DNA from: JAQVEB01 sp028698105
Lineage (GTDB): Bacteria > Bacteroidota > Bacteroidia > Bacteroidales > Dysgonomonadaceae
DNA: 56,815 nt
NCBI GenBank assembly: GCA_964293155.1
Contig: CAXYYA010000022.1
Location: 1 to 56,815 of the forward strand
Direction: 5' to 3'
Shown: in pieces, positions 1-9,148 of the stretch
Position numbering within the stretch: the first letter of the stretch is position 1
Layout: each line of letters starts with the position of its first letter
Notes under the pieces: model-generated
Seen by the model: the letters and a program-made list of their open reading frames with translations, nothing else
Database searches by the model: none
What the model was told of the DNA's origin: nothing
Made by a program: the position numbers and the translations under genes

Positions 1-234
1 GATGCATTGTGTCTGAAATATGGACTTTAGCCCAAGATTATTATAAATTTCGGCTAAAGCCTGTCAGCCTATGTCTCCAAAACCACGTCCTAAAGGAACA
101 TGGCAATTGATTCAGGACAGTAATACGGATGATCAATATTAGTTTTCTCAATACTCTTTGGTTTTTAATTATTTTTATTGATAAAAAAATAGTATTTTTG
201 TCACGTTGTTGAACCCGAAAAAATAACCCCGAAA
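1..234. other. Window edge and upstream region, no complete gene
   Basis: No complete gene is visible here. One frame is open from the left edge to a TAG at 28-30 and could be the last codons of a gene lying outside the window, but ten codons are too few to identify it. A second short frame ends in TAG at about 140 and has no convincing start. The last 60 bases are AT-rich and hold a candidate -7 element for the next gene. Confidence 0.3.
193..200 (+). promoter_or_regulatory. Candidate Bacteroidota -7 element for the PyrD-like gene
   Basis: TATTTTTG fits the TAnnTTTG -7 consensus of the Bacteroidota primary sigma factor and lies 35 bases before the start codon. No good TTTG -33 box sits at the expected spacing, so the call rests on the -7 match and position only. 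Confidence 0.3.
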
Positions 235-1209
235 ATGGTCAATTTACAAACTAAATTTGCAGGCTTAACGCTAAAAAATCCGTTAGTAGCTGCGAGCAGC
301 GGCTTAACAAACTCACTGAGTAAGATTAAAGAACTGGAAAGAGCAGGAGTGGCGGCAGTTGTACTGAAATCGTTGTTTGAAGAACAGATAGAAAATCATT
401 CCGAAAAGTTGACAATGACCTCCGACTACCCGGAAGCAGCCGACTACATTAACGCGTATGTGGAAATGAACCACGTGGAGAAGTATCTCGACCTGATCCG
501 TTCCGCCAAAGCGGAGTGTAACATTCCCATTATAGCAAGTATCAACTGCTATAAACTCACGCGGTGGACGGATTTTGCCAAAAGCATCGAAGATGCCGGA
601 GCCGATGCCATCGAGCTCAACGTTTTTCTGCTCAACGCCGGCGAGTTTGGCGATAACTATCTGGAGCAGTCCTATCAGCAAATTGTTCGCGAATTGAAAA
701 AGGTTATCCGCATTCCCGTTGTGGTGAAAATGGCTAAGAACATCAGCAACTTGCCGGGTGTGATCGAAAAGCTGAAAGCTTTGGGTACCAACGGTGCTGT
801 GTTGTTTAACCGGTTTTATCAACTCGATTTCGATCTCGAAAAACTGGAGATTATCTCCGGTCCGGTTTTCAGTAATCCTTCGGATTTCAGCGACACGCTA
901 CGCTGGACGGCTATCGTTTCGGGTACCGTGCCCGATTTTGACATTGCCTGTTCTTATGGCGTTCATTCGTGGGAAGATGCGGTAAAGGGCATTCTGGCCG
1001 GCGCAAGCGCCATTGAGTTATGCAGCGTTCTGTATCAGGACGGATTAGGTACCGTGGGCAACATGCTCACGTGCATCGAAGAATGGATGGAACAACATAA
1101 TTACCAAACCATTTCGGGATTCAAAGGCAAGTTGAATTACGCAAATATCGCCAGTCCTTCGTTGTACGAGCGTGTGCAATTCATGAAATATTTTTCAAAT
1201 TACAGTTAG
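235..1209 (+). CDS. Dihydroorotate dehydrogenase-like flavoprotein
   Basis: This 324-residue protein has the TIM-barrel pattern of class 1 dihydroorotate dehydrogenases (PyrD). The opening LxLKNPLVAASSGLT motif, the strand ending in ELNV near residue 130, the VVVKMA strand and the late GxHSWEDAVKGILAGA phosphate-binding region all fit an FMN barrel. Class 1 enzymes carry a catalytic Cys or Ser loop (SCPN-like) directly after ELNV; here that position reads FLLNAG. The protein is therefore better called a PyrD paralogue of unknown substrate than a pyrimidine enzyme. It stands alone, with no other pyr gene nearby, and is followed by an oxyR-type gene on the same strand. Family call is firm; function is open. 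Confidence 0.85.
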   Translation: MVNLQTKFAGLTLKNPLVAASSGLTNSLSKIKELERAGVAAVVLKSLFEEQIENHSEKLTMTSDYPEAADYINAYVEMNHVEKYLDLIRSAKAECNIPIIASINCYKLTRWTDFAKSIEDAGADAIELNVFLLNAGEFGDNYLEQSYQQIVRELKKVIRIPVVVKMAKNISNLPGVIEKLKALGTNGAVLFNRFYQLDFDLEKLEIISGPVFSNPSDFSDTLRWTAIVSGTVPDFDIACSYGVHSWEDAVKGILAGASAIELCSVLYQDGLGTVGNMLTCIEEWMEQHNYQTISGFKGKLNYANIASPSLYERVQFMKYFSNYS

Positions 1210-1227
1210 AAACGAGTTACGGGTTTC

Positions 1228-1258
1228 GAGTTCTGAGTTCCGAGTTCTGAGTTCTGAG
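1228..1258. repeat. 7-bp tandem repeat, GAGTTCY x 4.4
   Basis: Four full copies of GAGTTCT or GAGTTCC plus three bases lie in the gap between the PyrD-like gene and the LysR-type gene. The tract is non-coding. Tracts of this kind vary in copy number by slippage, so its length could alter the spacing upstream of the regulator gene. Confidence 0.7.
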
Positions 1259-1322
1259 AGTTTGGCAAAAAAATATTGCTATCATACTCAAGCCCCACAC
1301 ATCATATCACATACCTGATTTT

Positions 1323-2264
1323 ATGAACATTCAGCAATTAGAATACATTATAGCGGTGGACAACCACCGTCATTTTTCCAAGGCGGCCGAAGCCTCTTTC
1401 GTAACTCAGCCCACGTTGAGCATGATGATCCAAAAACTGGAAGATGAACTTGGCGTGAAGATTTTCGATCGAACGCAACTGCCCGTGCAACCTACGGAGA
1501 TTGGCGAACGGATCATCAATCAGGCGCGCATCGCTGTTGCCCAGGTGAATCAGATAAAAGAGATCATTGATGAACAGAAAGGTGTGGTGAAGGGCGTTTT
1601 CAGATTAGGGATCATTCCAACCATTTCGCCCTACCTGCTCCCGAGGCTCATGGAAGTGCACAATGCGAATCATTATGATATTAAGGTTGTTATATCGGAA
1701 TTAACCACAACCCAAATCCTTCACAATCTATCAAGAGGAACTCTTGACGGAGGGGTTTTGGCTACGCCGCTCAACGATGAACAAATTGTGGAACATCCGC
1801 TCTATTACGAGCGTTTCTTTGCCTACGTATCACCGCGGGAAACGGCGTTGTATGCCAAAACAGCGCTCGACGAGAATGATTTGAACACTTCAAAACTCTG
1901 GCTGTTAGACGAAGTACACTGTTTCCGCACGCAAATATTGCATTTATGCAATTTGAAAAAGCGAAGAAATTCGCAATCTATTTTCACTTTCGAGGCAGGT
2001 AGTATAGACACATTGATCAATATTGTGGATGCCAATGAGGGATTGACGGTTATACCCGAAATGGCGCTGGAGCACTTAAGCGACGAACAAAAAAAGAAAG
2101 TGCGTCCTTTCAGAAACAGTACGCCGGTACGCGAAATAAGCCTGATCACCCGGAAAGAATATTTGCGTGAACGCATGTTGGGCATCATCAAAAGCGAAGT
2201 TCAGGCGGCTGTGCCCAAATCGTTGCTCGATACAGCCCTGAAAAAATATGTTATACCTTTGTAA
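1323..2264 (+). CDS. oxyR: LysR-family peroxide sensor, OxyR type
   Basis: A 313-residue LysR-type regulator. Residues 1-60 form the winged helix-turn-helix (SKAAEASFVTQPTLSMMIQKLE) and residues 90-300 the substrate-binding-like sensor domain. Two cysteines at 200 and 209, in the pattern HCxxxxxxxxC, match the spacing of Cys199 and Cys208 of E. coli OxyR, the pair that forms a disulfide on peroxide exposure. That makes a peroxide-sensing activator the best call over other LysR proteins. No catalase or peroxiredoxin gene lies beside it, so targets must be elsewhere. An HD-domain gene follows 30 bases after the stop and may be cotranscribed. Confidence 0.9.
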   Translation: MNIQQLEYIIAVDNHRHFSKAAEASFVTQPTLSMMIQKLEDELGVKIFDRTQLPVQPTEIGERIINQARIAVAQVNQIKEIIDEQKGVVKGVFRLGIIPTISPYLLPRLMEVHNANHYDIKVVISELTTTQILHNLSRGTLDGGVLATPLNDEQIVEHPLYYERFFAYVSPRETALYAKTALDENDLNTSKLWLLDEVHCFRTQILHLCNLKKRRNSQSIFTFEAGSIDTLINIVDANEGLTVIPEMALEHLSDEQKKKVRPFRNSTPVREISLITRKEYLRERMLGIIKSEVQAAVPKSLLDTALKKYVIPL

Positions 2265-2294
2265 ATCAGTATTTGGCGAAAAAATCGGTTGTAA

Positions 2295-2831
2295 ATGAAT
2301 CCGAAAACAATTATTGATAAATATTATAAAGAAGGAACCAAACTGTACGATATTTATTGGTCGCATGTAACCGATGTAACCAATAAGGCCATCTCCATTG
2401 CCCAAAAACATCCCGAACTGGCCATTGATGTCCATTTCCTGGAAGAAGCCGCTTTGCTGCACGACATCGGCATTTTTATGACCAGAGCGCCTCACATAGC
2501 CTGCCACGGACAGTATCCGTATATTTGTCACGGTTATCTTGGGCGCGAAATCCTCACCAACGAAGGTTATCCCCGGCACGGCCTGGTATGCGAGCGGCAT
2601 ACGGGAACAGGCATCAACCTCGATACCATTATTCAACGAAAACTACCCATCCCGCATCGCGATATGCTGCCGATGAGCATGGAAGAGCAAATCATCTGTT
2701 TTGCCGATAAGTTTTATTCCAAATCGAGCCTCAATAAAGAAAAACCGTTAAAAAAAATTCGCCAGAGTTTGTCGCGGCATGGTTGGCATCAGGTCGAAAA
2801 ATTTGATTATTGGTGCGAGCTTTTCCTTTAA
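2295..2831 (+). CDS. HD-domain metal-dependent phosphohydrolase
   Basis: A 178-residue HD-superfamily protein. The metal-binding pattern is visible as His24, the His56-Asp57 pair in AALLHDIGI, His79 and Asp138 in CFADKF. Proteins of this small type are usually annotated as HD-domain hydrolases acting on nucleotide or other phosphate esters, but the substrate cannot be read from sequence. The start ATG lies 30 bases downstream of the oxyR stop, so the two genes could share a transcript. There is no GGDEF, RelA or other partner domain. Confidence 0.8.
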   Translation: MNPKTIIDKYYKEGTKLYDIYWSHVTDVTNKAISIAQKHPELAIDVHFLEEAALLHDIGIFMTRAPHIACHGQYPYICHGYLGREILTNEGYPRHGLVCERHTGTGINLDTIIQRKLPIPHRDMLPMSMEEQIICFADKFYSKSSLNKEKPLKKIRQSLSRHGWHQVEKFDYWCELFL

Positions 2832-2966
2832 TTCTGCCTGTTAATTGCTGTTTTTTCGTTTTTTTACGTTTTTGGCAAGCTATTTGCTATAGATGAAGCG
2901 TGCAAGTTCATTTTAGGCGATTCCTTGATGGAAGCTTATGGATTGTACGTTATTAAAACAAGACTT

Positions 2967-3551
2967 ATGGAAAAAAACAATAAAAAATACCCTCATACCG
3001 AAAACGCGAATGCTGAGCCGGATGAGGTAAACTTGCCCGACGATATGGATGAGGTGAACGACACAGACGACATTTTGTCAGCCGGCGAAGAGGCTGAAAG
3101 TGCCGGATGCGATGAACTGGTAGAAAAATACAACGAATTAAACGACAGTCACCTCCGTTTGCATGCCGAGTTCGACAATTATCGCAAACGCACGATGAAA
3201 GAGAAGGCCGACATCATAAAAAGCGCCGGTGAAAGAGTGCTGACCGATATCATTCCTCTGGTGGACGATTTTGAACGTGCTTTGGGCGCCTTGCACGAAG
3301 CCGAAGAGAAAGACGCTATATTGGAAGGTTTGGACCTGATTTACGCGAAATTCGTTACTTTTCTGCAGCAAAACGGCGTAAAAGAAATTAAGACCATCGG
3401 CGAAGAGTTCGATCCTGAAAAATTTGAGGCGATAACCACGGTTCCTGTTCAGGATAAATCGCAATCGGGAAAGGTAATTGATTGTATTCAAAAAGGTTAT
3501 ATGATGAATGACAAGATTATCCGATTCCCAAAAGTAATTGTAGGCGAATAA
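2967..3551 (+). CDS. grpE: GrpE, nucleotide exchange factor for DnaK
   Basis: A 194-residue GrpE. An acidic, poorly ordered N-terminus rich in Asp and Glu comes first, then the long dimerisation coiled coil, with the family signature in HAEFDNYRKRT, and the C-terminal beta domain with the conserved ending (KVIDCIQKGYMMNDKIIRFPKVIVG). GrpE releases ADP from DnaK. I start it at the ATG at 2967; the reading frame stays open further upstream, but the extra codons look unlike GrpE and begin with TTG. dnaJ starts three bases after the stop, so the pair is a cochaperone operon. dnaK is not in the window, and I saw no CIRCE element. Confidence 0.95.
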   Translation: MEKNNKKYPHTENANAEPDEVNLPDDMDEVNDTDDILSAGEEAESAGCDELVEKYNELNDSHLRLHAEFDNYRKRTMKEKADIIKSAGERVLTDIIPLVDDFERALGALHEAEEKDAILEGLDLIYAKFVTFLQQNGVKEIKTIGEEFDPEKFEAITTVPVQDKSQSGKVIDCIQKGYMMNDKIIRFPKVIVGE

Positions 3552-3554
3552 AAG

Positions 3555-4700
3555 ATGGCACAAAAAAGAGACTATTACGAAGTGCTGGAGGTTACGCGAA
3601 CAGCTACCGTGGAAGAGATAAAGAAAGCGTATCGCAAAAAAGCCATTCAGTATCATCCCGATAAAAATCCCGGCGACCATCAGGCCGAAGAAAAATTTAA
3701 GGAGGCTGCGGAAGCTTACGAAGTGCTCAGCGACCAAAGCAAACGCGCGCGTTACGACCAGTTCGGGCATGCCGGCATGGGCGGCGCAGCCGGCGGCGGC
3801 TTCGGCGGCGGAATGTCTATGGAAGATATTTTCTCGCAATTCGGCGATATCTTCGGCGGGCATTTTGGCGGTTTTGGCGGTTTTGGCGGCGGAGGCCGCG
3901 GGCGTCGGGTTAACCGTGGTTCCGATCTTCGGGTAAAAGTGAAACTTACGCTTAAAGAAATTCTCAACGGCGTTGAGAAAAAGATAAAAGTAAAAAAATA
4001 TGTCAACTGTTCGCATTGCCAGGGAAACGGTTCGGAAAACGGAACGTCCACCACAACGTGCGATACATGCCGTGGATCGGGTGTGGTTACCAAGGTGATG
4101 AATACCATCCTGGGGCAAATGCAGACCACCACAACATGTCCGTCTTGCCATGGCGAAGGTAAAACCATAACCAAAAAATGCCCGCATTGCAATGGTGAAG
4201 GCATCGTTCGTGAAGAAGAGGTCATTCCCATCAAAATTCCCGCCGGCGTAGCCGAAGGAATGCAGCTTTCCATGCAAGGGCGGGGCAATGCGGCGCGCAG
4301 AGGCGGTGTGAACGGCGATTTGCTTATCGTGATCGAAGAAGAAGAAGATCCGAACCTGATCCGCGACCAAAACGACGTTATTTACAACCTTTTCCTGAGT
4401 TTCCCCACGGCTGCCCTGGGCGGAACAGTGGAAGTGCCAACCATCGACGGCGTAGCCAAAGTGAAGATTGATCCGGGCACACAACCGGGCAAAGTATTGC
4501 GCTTGCGCAATAAGGGATTACCGTCAGTGAACGGTTTCGGCAAAGGTGACGAGTTGATTAACGTCAACGTGTATGTTCCCGAAAACCTGAACGATAAGGA
4601 AAAGAAACTGATCGAAGATATGGAGAAATCGCCCAATTTTGTGCCCTCGCCAACCACAAAGAAGAGCGTTTTCAACAAGTTTAAAAAGATGTTTGATTAA
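3555..4700 (+). CDS. dnaJ: DnaJ, Hsp40 co-chaperone
   Basis: A 381-residue type I DnaJ. It has the J domain at residues 1-70 with the essential HPD motif (YHPDKNPG), a Gly/Phe-rich linker (FGGGMSMEDIFSQFG), a zinc-binding domain with four CxxCxGxG repeats around residues 150-220, and the C-terminal substrate-binding and dimerisation barrels. It stimulates DnaK ATPase activity and delivers unfolded clients. It is translated directly after grpE with a three-base gap and is followed by a clear intrinsic terminator at 4723-4759. The Gly-rich linker DNA creates long open frames on the opposite strand that are not genes. Confidence 0.97.
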   Translation: MAQKRDYYEVLEVTRTATVEEIKKAYRKKAIQYHPDKNPGDHQAEEKFKEAAEAYEVLSDQSKRARYDQFGHAGMGGAAGGGFGGGMSMEDIFSQFGDIFGGHFGGFGGFGGGGRGRRVNRGSDLRVKVKLTLKEILNGVEKKIKVKKYVNCSHCQGNGSENGTSTTTCDTCRGSGVVTKVMNTILGQMQTTTTCPSCHGEGKTITKKCPHCNGEGIVREEEVIPIKIPAGVAEGMQLSMQGRGNAARRGGVNGDLLIVIEEEEDPNLIRDQNDVIYNLFLSFPTAALGGTVEVPTIDGVAKVKIDPGTQPGKVLRLRNKGLPSVNGFGKGDELINVNVYVPENLNDKEKKLIEDMEKSPNFVPSPTTKKSVFNKFKKMFD

Positions 4701-4722
4701 ACCACATTTGTTTTTCAATACC

Positions 4723-4759
4723 AATAGCGGCAAACTTTCCGGTTTGTCGCTATTTTTTT
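4723..4759 (+). terminator. Intrinsic terminator after grpE-dnaJ
   Basis: A 13-bp stem, AATAGCGGCAAAC against GTTTGTCGCTATT with one G-T pair, has a six-base loop and is followed by a run of T. It lies 23 bases after the dnaJ stop and closes the grpE-dnaJ unit. Confidence 0.85.
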
Positions 4760-4898
4760 GCAAAAATTTGAACAATGATAACAGAAATGCGTTAAAATGA
4801 TTTTAAGGTGTAAGTAAACGGTGTTGTTTTGTTTCAAAAAGAAACATGCAGCCCTATTTTTATTTTTTTATAGCATTAACAAAACACAGCAAAAGATC

Positions 4899-6806
4899 AT
4901 GAGTAGTTATTCCATTAAATCCTTGGAGCAGTATTTCAAAGTTTACAAAAAGTCAATCAAAAAGCCGAGAAAATTTTGGGCGAAAATCGCCGAAAATAAT
5001 TTCACCTGGTTTCAGAAATGGGACAAAGTGCTGGAATACGACATGCAGAAAGCCGAATTTACCTGGTTCAGGAACGCAAAATTAAACATTACCAAAAATT
5101 GTATTGATCGTCATTTGGCAAATAATGGAGATAAAAATGCCATTATTTTCGAACCGAACGATCCCGACGAACCTTCCAGATCGTACACCTATAATCAGTT
5201 GTACGCCGAGGTTTCCAAAATGGCAAATGTGTTGCGGGAGCAGGGAGTTCAGAAAGGCGACAGGGTTTGCATTTATTTGCCTATGATCCCGGAACTGGCA
5301 TTTAGCGTGCTGGCCTGTGCACGCATCGGTGCGATACATTCGGTAGTGTTTGGCGGGTTTTCGGCAAATGCGCTTTCGACACGCATCAACGACTCAACAT
5401 CCAAAATGCTCATCACTGCCGATGGGGGATTCAGGGGAACCAAGACGGTTGATTTGAAAAATATCGCCGACGAGGCACTGAAAAACTCCCCGAGCGTGGA
5501 AAAGGTTTTGGTCGTAAAACGCACCAACCAGGAGATTAACATGCAGCAGGATCGTGATTTTTGGCTACAACCGTTATTGGACAACGCTGAGGCAACAAGT
5601 TGCGCCGAAACAATGGACGCCGAAGATCCGTTGTTTATCCTTTACACTTCCGGTTCAACCGGCAAACCCAAAGGCATGCTCCACACCACGGCAGGATACA
5701 TGGTTTACACCGGATATACGTTTAAAAATATTTTCAACTATCAGGCAAACGATGTGTATTGGTGTACCGCCGATATCGGCTGGATCACCGGCCATTCCTA
5801 TATTATCTACGGTCCGTTGCTGAACGGGGCAACTACCATTATTTTTGAAGGGATACCTTCTTATCCGACGCACAGCCGTTTCTGGGAAGTGATTGAAAAA
5901 CATAAAGTGAATCAATTTTATACCGCGCCCACAGCCATTCGTTCGTTGGCAAAAGAGAAGATTGAGTATGTGCAGAAATTTCAGTTGGATTCGTTGAAAG
6001 TCATTGGCTCCGTAGGAGAACCCATCAACGAAGAAGCATGGCACTGGTACAACGATCACGTGGGCGGAAAAAAATGCCCGTTGGTAGATACCTGGTGGCA
6101 AACCGAAACCGGCGGAATTCTGATATCGGCCATTCCGTTCGTCACGCCCACCAAACCTACGTACGCTTCGTTACCGTTTCCGGGAATTAAACCGGTGCTG
6201 ATGGACGAATTGCGCAATGAGATTGAAGGAAATCAGAAAATCGGAAATCTTTGCATCGAATTTCCATGGCCTTCCATTGCACGAACAATATGGGGTGACC
6301 ATCAGCGTTATATTGATACGTATTTCAGCACTTTCCCCGGAAAATATTTCTCGGGCGATGGCGCGCTTCGCGATGAGGTGGGCTATTACCGCATTACCGG
6401 CCGTGTGGACGATGTGATCATTGTCTCCGGTCATAATCTGGGCACAGCGCCAATCGAAGATGTGATCAACGAGCACCAGTTTGTAGCCGAAAGCGCCATT
6501 GTGGGCTATACGCACGACATCAAAGGAAATGCGCTATACGGTTTTGTGGTGATCAAGGAAACCGGCGAATGGCGTGTGAAAGAGAATATGATCAAAGAGA
6601 TCAATCAACTGATCTCCGATCAGATCGGGGCAATTGCCAAACTCGATAAAATTCAGTTCGTGAGCGGATTACCGAAAACCCGTTCGGGAAAGATCATGCG
6701 CCGTATTTTAAGAAAGATCGCCGAAGGCGACGATTATGACTTCGGTGATGTTACCACTTTGCTGAATCCCGAAATTGTGGAGGAAATAAAAAACGGAAGA
6801 TTGTAG
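4899..6806 (+). CDS. acs: Acetyl-CoA synthetase (AMP-forming)
   Basis: A 635-residue member of the ANL superfamily, close to the usual length of Acs (about 650). The ATP-binding A3 motif YTSGSTGKPKG, the A5 motif TWWQTETGG with the Trp that limits the acyl pocket to short acids, the hinge region GRVDDVIIVSGHNLGT and the A10 catalytic Lys in KTRSGKIMRR are all present. It converts acetate, ATP and CoA to acetyl-CoA, AMP and pyrophosphate. Propionate is a possible alternative substrate. I start it at ATG 4899 (MSSYSIKSLEQYF); the frame is open for 26 more codons upstream, but those are low-complexity and unlike the family. A long hairpin separates it from the convergent nan locus. Confidence 0.92.
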   Translation: MSSYSIKSLEQYFKVYKKSIKKPRKFWAKIAENNFTWFQKWDKVLEYDMQKAEFTWFRNAKLNITKNCIDRHLANNGDKNAIIFEPNDPDEPSRSYTYNQLYAEVSKMANVLREQGVQKGDRVCIYLPMIPELAFSVLACARIGAIHSVVFGGFSANALSTRINDSTSKMLITADGGFRGTKTVDLKNIADEALKNSPSVEKVLVVKRTNQEINMQQDRDFWLQPLLDNAEATSCAETMDAEDPLFILYTSGSTGKPKGMLHTTAGYMVYTGYTFKNIFNYQANDVYWCTADIGWITGHSYIIYGPLLNGATTIIFEGIPSYPTHSRFWEVIEKHKVNQFYTAPTAIRSLAKEKIEYVQKFQLDSLKVIGSVGEPINEEAWHWYNDHVGGKKCPLVDTWWQTETGGILISAIPFVTPTKPTYASLPFPGIKPVLMDELRNEIEGNQKIGNLCIEFPWPSIARTIWGDHQRYIDTYFSTFPGKYFSGDGALRDEVGYYRITGRVDDVIIVSGHNLGTAPIEDVINEHQFVAESAIVGYTHDIKGNALYGFVVIKETGEWRVKENMIKEINQLISDQIGAIAKLDKIQFVSGLPKTRSGKIMRRILRKIAEGDDYDFGDVTTLLNPEIVEEIKNGRL

Positions 6807-6865
6807 AATCGGGAGATGATGCCTTGGCTTCGTGAGAAAAATACGAAAGCCAGGGCATCCCGATT
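6807..6865. terminator. Long hairpin between convergent acs and nanA
   Basis: The two arms pair over more than 20 bases with small bulges: AATCGGGA and GATGCC pair with GGCATC and CCGATT, and the inner part pairs TGGCTTCGT with ACGAAAGCCA. It lies between the converging acs and nanA genes. It lacks a strong T tract on either side, so it may be a transcription barrier or RNA end-protector more than a classical terminator. Confidence 0.55.
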
Positions 6866-6873
6866 CAATTGAG

Positions 6874-6891
6874 AAGGCGAAGCCTTGTTTT
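6874..6891 (+). terminator. Small terminator-like hairpin after acs
   Basis: AAGGC GAA GCCTT followed by GTTTTCTC lies 67 bases after the acs stop and just before the nanA stop codon on the other strand. The stem is short, so confidence is moderate. Confidence 0.45.
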
Positions 6892-6893
6892 CT

Positions 6894-7811
6894 CTACATC
6901 TTATTGCATTTTTCAAAAAAACCGATTGCTTCCAGTTCTTTACGGATAACCGTTTCTTCTTCATCGGTAATGGTGCGGAAGGGCGTGCGGTTGGGGCCGA
7001 AGTCTAAGCCCATAAGCTTCATGATACGTTTTCCCGCTACGATATTTCCCCTGTATTTTGCGATCACGTTAATTACGGCTTGCGCAAAATTCTGATGATC
7101 GCGCGCCTTTTCAATGTTTCCATTGTTGTATTCGTCAATAACGGCCACCAGCGATTTCCCGATGTAGTTTCCGGTGCCGCTGATGCCGCCCTGAGCGCCA
7201 CCCATCGGCAAAGCAGACAAAATAGTTTCGTCCTGCCCGTGCAGCATATCGAATTTGCCGTTTTTGTACAGCATGCACTGGTTGTACTCGTAAAGGCTTT
7301 CAAACGTATATTTTATCCCCGCAAGGTTCGGTATTCTGCCATCGGCAGCCTCCAAAAACGGCACCATGGGAAGGAAAACCCCGTTAAGCGCCGGAATGTG
7401 ATAAAAATAGAACGGCAGATCGGGCGCTCCGGCGGCAATCTCTTCACAATATTTCACCAATTCTTCCACACGTCCCACTTTGGGAAACGGAGAGGCCATT
7501 GCGCCTGTACCGTAAGCGCCGATTTCCTGCGCATGTTGCGCCAGTTTATAACTGTCTTTGATGCAGGTCGCGCCCACATGAACGATAATCTTGAAGTCTT
7601 TTGGTGCAACTTCCATCCATTTTTCGGCAAGCTGCATGCGTTCTTCCACCGTCAGCATATAGCCTTCGCCCGATGAACCGTTGATAAACACACCAATCAG
7701 GCCGTTTTTTTGCAGCATATTCGCATAATCGGCTATCGGCGAGAAATTAACTTCTCCTTTGTCGTCGAAAGGAGTAAACGGTGCGACTAAAAGTCCTTTA
7801 ATTTTTTCCAT
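6894..7811 (-). CDS. nanA: N-acetylneuraminate lyase (DHDPS/NAL family)
   Basis: A 305-residue aldolase of the dihydrodipicolinate synthase family. NGSSGEGYML near residue 45 is the carboxylate-binding loop (GSTGE in NanA), FYHIPAL near 138 contains the catalytic Tyr, and GIKYT near 168 contains the Schiff-base Lys. The HIPAL sequence after the Tyr resembles the NIPAL of sialic-acid lyases, not the YNVP of DapA. It should cleave N-acetylneuraminate to N-acetylmannosamine and pyruvate. It is the last gene of the long minus-strand operon, 64 bases after an MFS transporter, and its product would feed the AGE-family epimerase at the other end. A DHDPS-like enzyme with another substrate is the alternative. 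Confidence 0.88.
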   Translation of the reverse strand: MEKIKGLLVAPFTPFDDKGEVNFSPIADYANMLQKNGLIGVFINGSSGEGYMLTVEERMQLAEKWMEVAPKDFKIIVHVGATCIKDSYKLAQHAQEIGAYGTGAMASPFPKVGRVEELVKYCEEIAAGAPDLPFYFYHIPALNGVFLPMVPFLEAADGRIPNLAGIKYTFESLYEYNQCMLYKNGKFDMLHGQDETILSALPMGGAQGGISGTGNYIGKSLVAVIDEYNNGNIEKARDHQNFAQAVINVIAKYRGNIVAGKRIMKLMGLDFGPNRTPFRTITDEEETVIRKELEAIGFFEKCNKM

Positions 7812-7875
7812 ATTTCTTTATTTTAAATTGAATGAGATCGTGTTTTGCCAAGTCACCTTTAAAGGATTTATGGGT

Positions 7876-9129
7876 CTACTCTTTTGTGTATGTAAGTTCT
7901 TTTTTCGGTTTCAGGAAAACGAGCATCAGGATAACGGCCGCCAGCACCACAATGGCCAATTTGCTGAAATCGGCTCCCAAATTGCCCGCATCGGTAGAAC
8001 TGCCAAGTATCAGTGTTACGGCATATCCCGCAAAAACGCCCATCATGTTCATAAACCCGTAGGCCGAAGCCCGATATTTTTCGGGTACGATCTGACAGAG
8101 AATGGGCATGTTATTGGTATCGAACATCCCGAATCCGATCCCGAAAAGCATAGCTGCGCCAATCAGTCCCGCATACGAGTGGCCGAACCCGAGCAGGATG
8201 AGCGACGGGATGGTTAATGACAGCCCGATAGCGCTGGTATACATTCTTCCGCGTATATTTTTCTGCACCCATCGGTCGGACAACGGGCCGCCAATGAGAA
8301 CCCCGATAAACGATGCAATGGCGATGGAAATGGTTGCCATTGGCCCTGCTTTTGCCATTTCAACGCCCAGATTTTCGGAAAACAATGTCGGAAGCCAGTT
8401 TTTGGTTGCCCAACCCGGGAAGCTTGGCGCCATAAAATAGAACAACATGATCCAGAACGAAAGTGTGCCGAACAGAATCGCAAGGGATTTCCCAAAGGAT
8501 TCTTTTTTGATCTTCTGAGAATCGGGTACCAGTTTCGCCGCTTTTGTTCCGGCATGACCTTCCTTGTCGCGCAAAGCAAAAATGAGGATGACGGCATAAA
8601 TAATCCCAACGATTCCAAACCAATGAAAAACGGTTTGCCAACTGTAATTAGCTGCTATGGTTGCTCCGAATCCGCCGAGCGCTTGTCCGGTATAAAGACC
8701 CGACATGTGCACGCCGATAGCCAGCGATCGGGTCTTCGAGGAATGAAAATCGGCAATCATTGCCAAACCTGTCGGAAGGTACAAAGCTTCACTCACGCCC
8801 ATCAGGGCGCGCAACCAATAAACTTGCTCATAAGTTTGTGCGTAACCCATTCCGTACGTAACTGCCGACCAAACGAACAAACTGCCCACAATGAGCCATT
8901 TACGGTTGATCCTGTCGGCGATCATACCGGCAACGGGGCTCATCAGGCCGTAGATCAACAGGAAGATACCCATGATGCGGCCGAAGTTTTCGGCAATGGC
9001 CAGTTCCTTGATATCTATCTGCATAGACGATTGCATGGTGGAGAGCATTTGCCGGTCGAGGTAATTGAGCAACGCTACAAACCAGAGAAGTCCCACCAGA
9101 ATCCAGGGATAGTGTTTACTATTTTTCAT
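7876..9129 (-). CDS. MFS transporter, likely sialic-acid permease
   Basis: A 417-residue major facilitator with about 12 hydrophobic segments. The N-terminal helix carries LNYLDRQML, a motif common in organic-acid and hexuronate type MFS carriers, and the loop between helices 2 and 3 has GMIADRINRKW, the MFS signature. It sits in the inner membrane. The position between the mutarotase-like gene and the lyase gene points to transport of N-acetylneuraminate released in the periplasm, equivalent in role to the NanT permease of other Bacteroidota. That substrate is inferred from context only. Confidence 0.8.
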   Translation of the reverse strand: MKNSKHYPWILVGLLWFVALLNYLDRQMLSTMQSSMQIDIKELAIAENFGRIMGIFLLIYGLMSPVAGMIADRINRKWLIVGSLFVWSAVTYGMGYAQTYEQVYWLRALMGVSEALYLPTGLAMIADFHSSKTRSLAIGVHMSGLYTGQALGGFGATIAANYSWQTVFHWFGIVGIIYAVILIFALRDKEGHAGTKAAKLVPDSQKIKKESFGKSLAILFGTLSFWIMLFYFMAPSFPGWATKNWLPTLFSENLGVEMAKAGPMATISIAIASFIGVLIGGPLSDRWVQKNIRGRMYTSAIGLSLTIPSLILLGFGHSYAGLIGAAMLFGIGFGMFDTNNMPILCQIVPEKYRASAYGFMNMMGVFAGYAVTLILGSSTDAGNLGADFSKLAIVVLAAVILMLVFLKPKKELTYTKE

Positions 9130-9148
9130 ACGATTGTTTATTTTGTTG

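Noticed and set aside
1217..1322. Promoter with TTTG -33 box before the oxyR-type gene
   Set aside because: TTTG is followed at 20 bases by TACTCAAG, which fails the TTTG part of the -7 consensus.
3138..4484. Open frame of 448 codons on the minus strand opposite grpE and dnaJ
   Set aside because: It mirrors the codon pattern of two strong plus-strand genes, is rich in Phe, His and Pro as expected from antisense of Lys/Glu/Gly codons, and matches no family.
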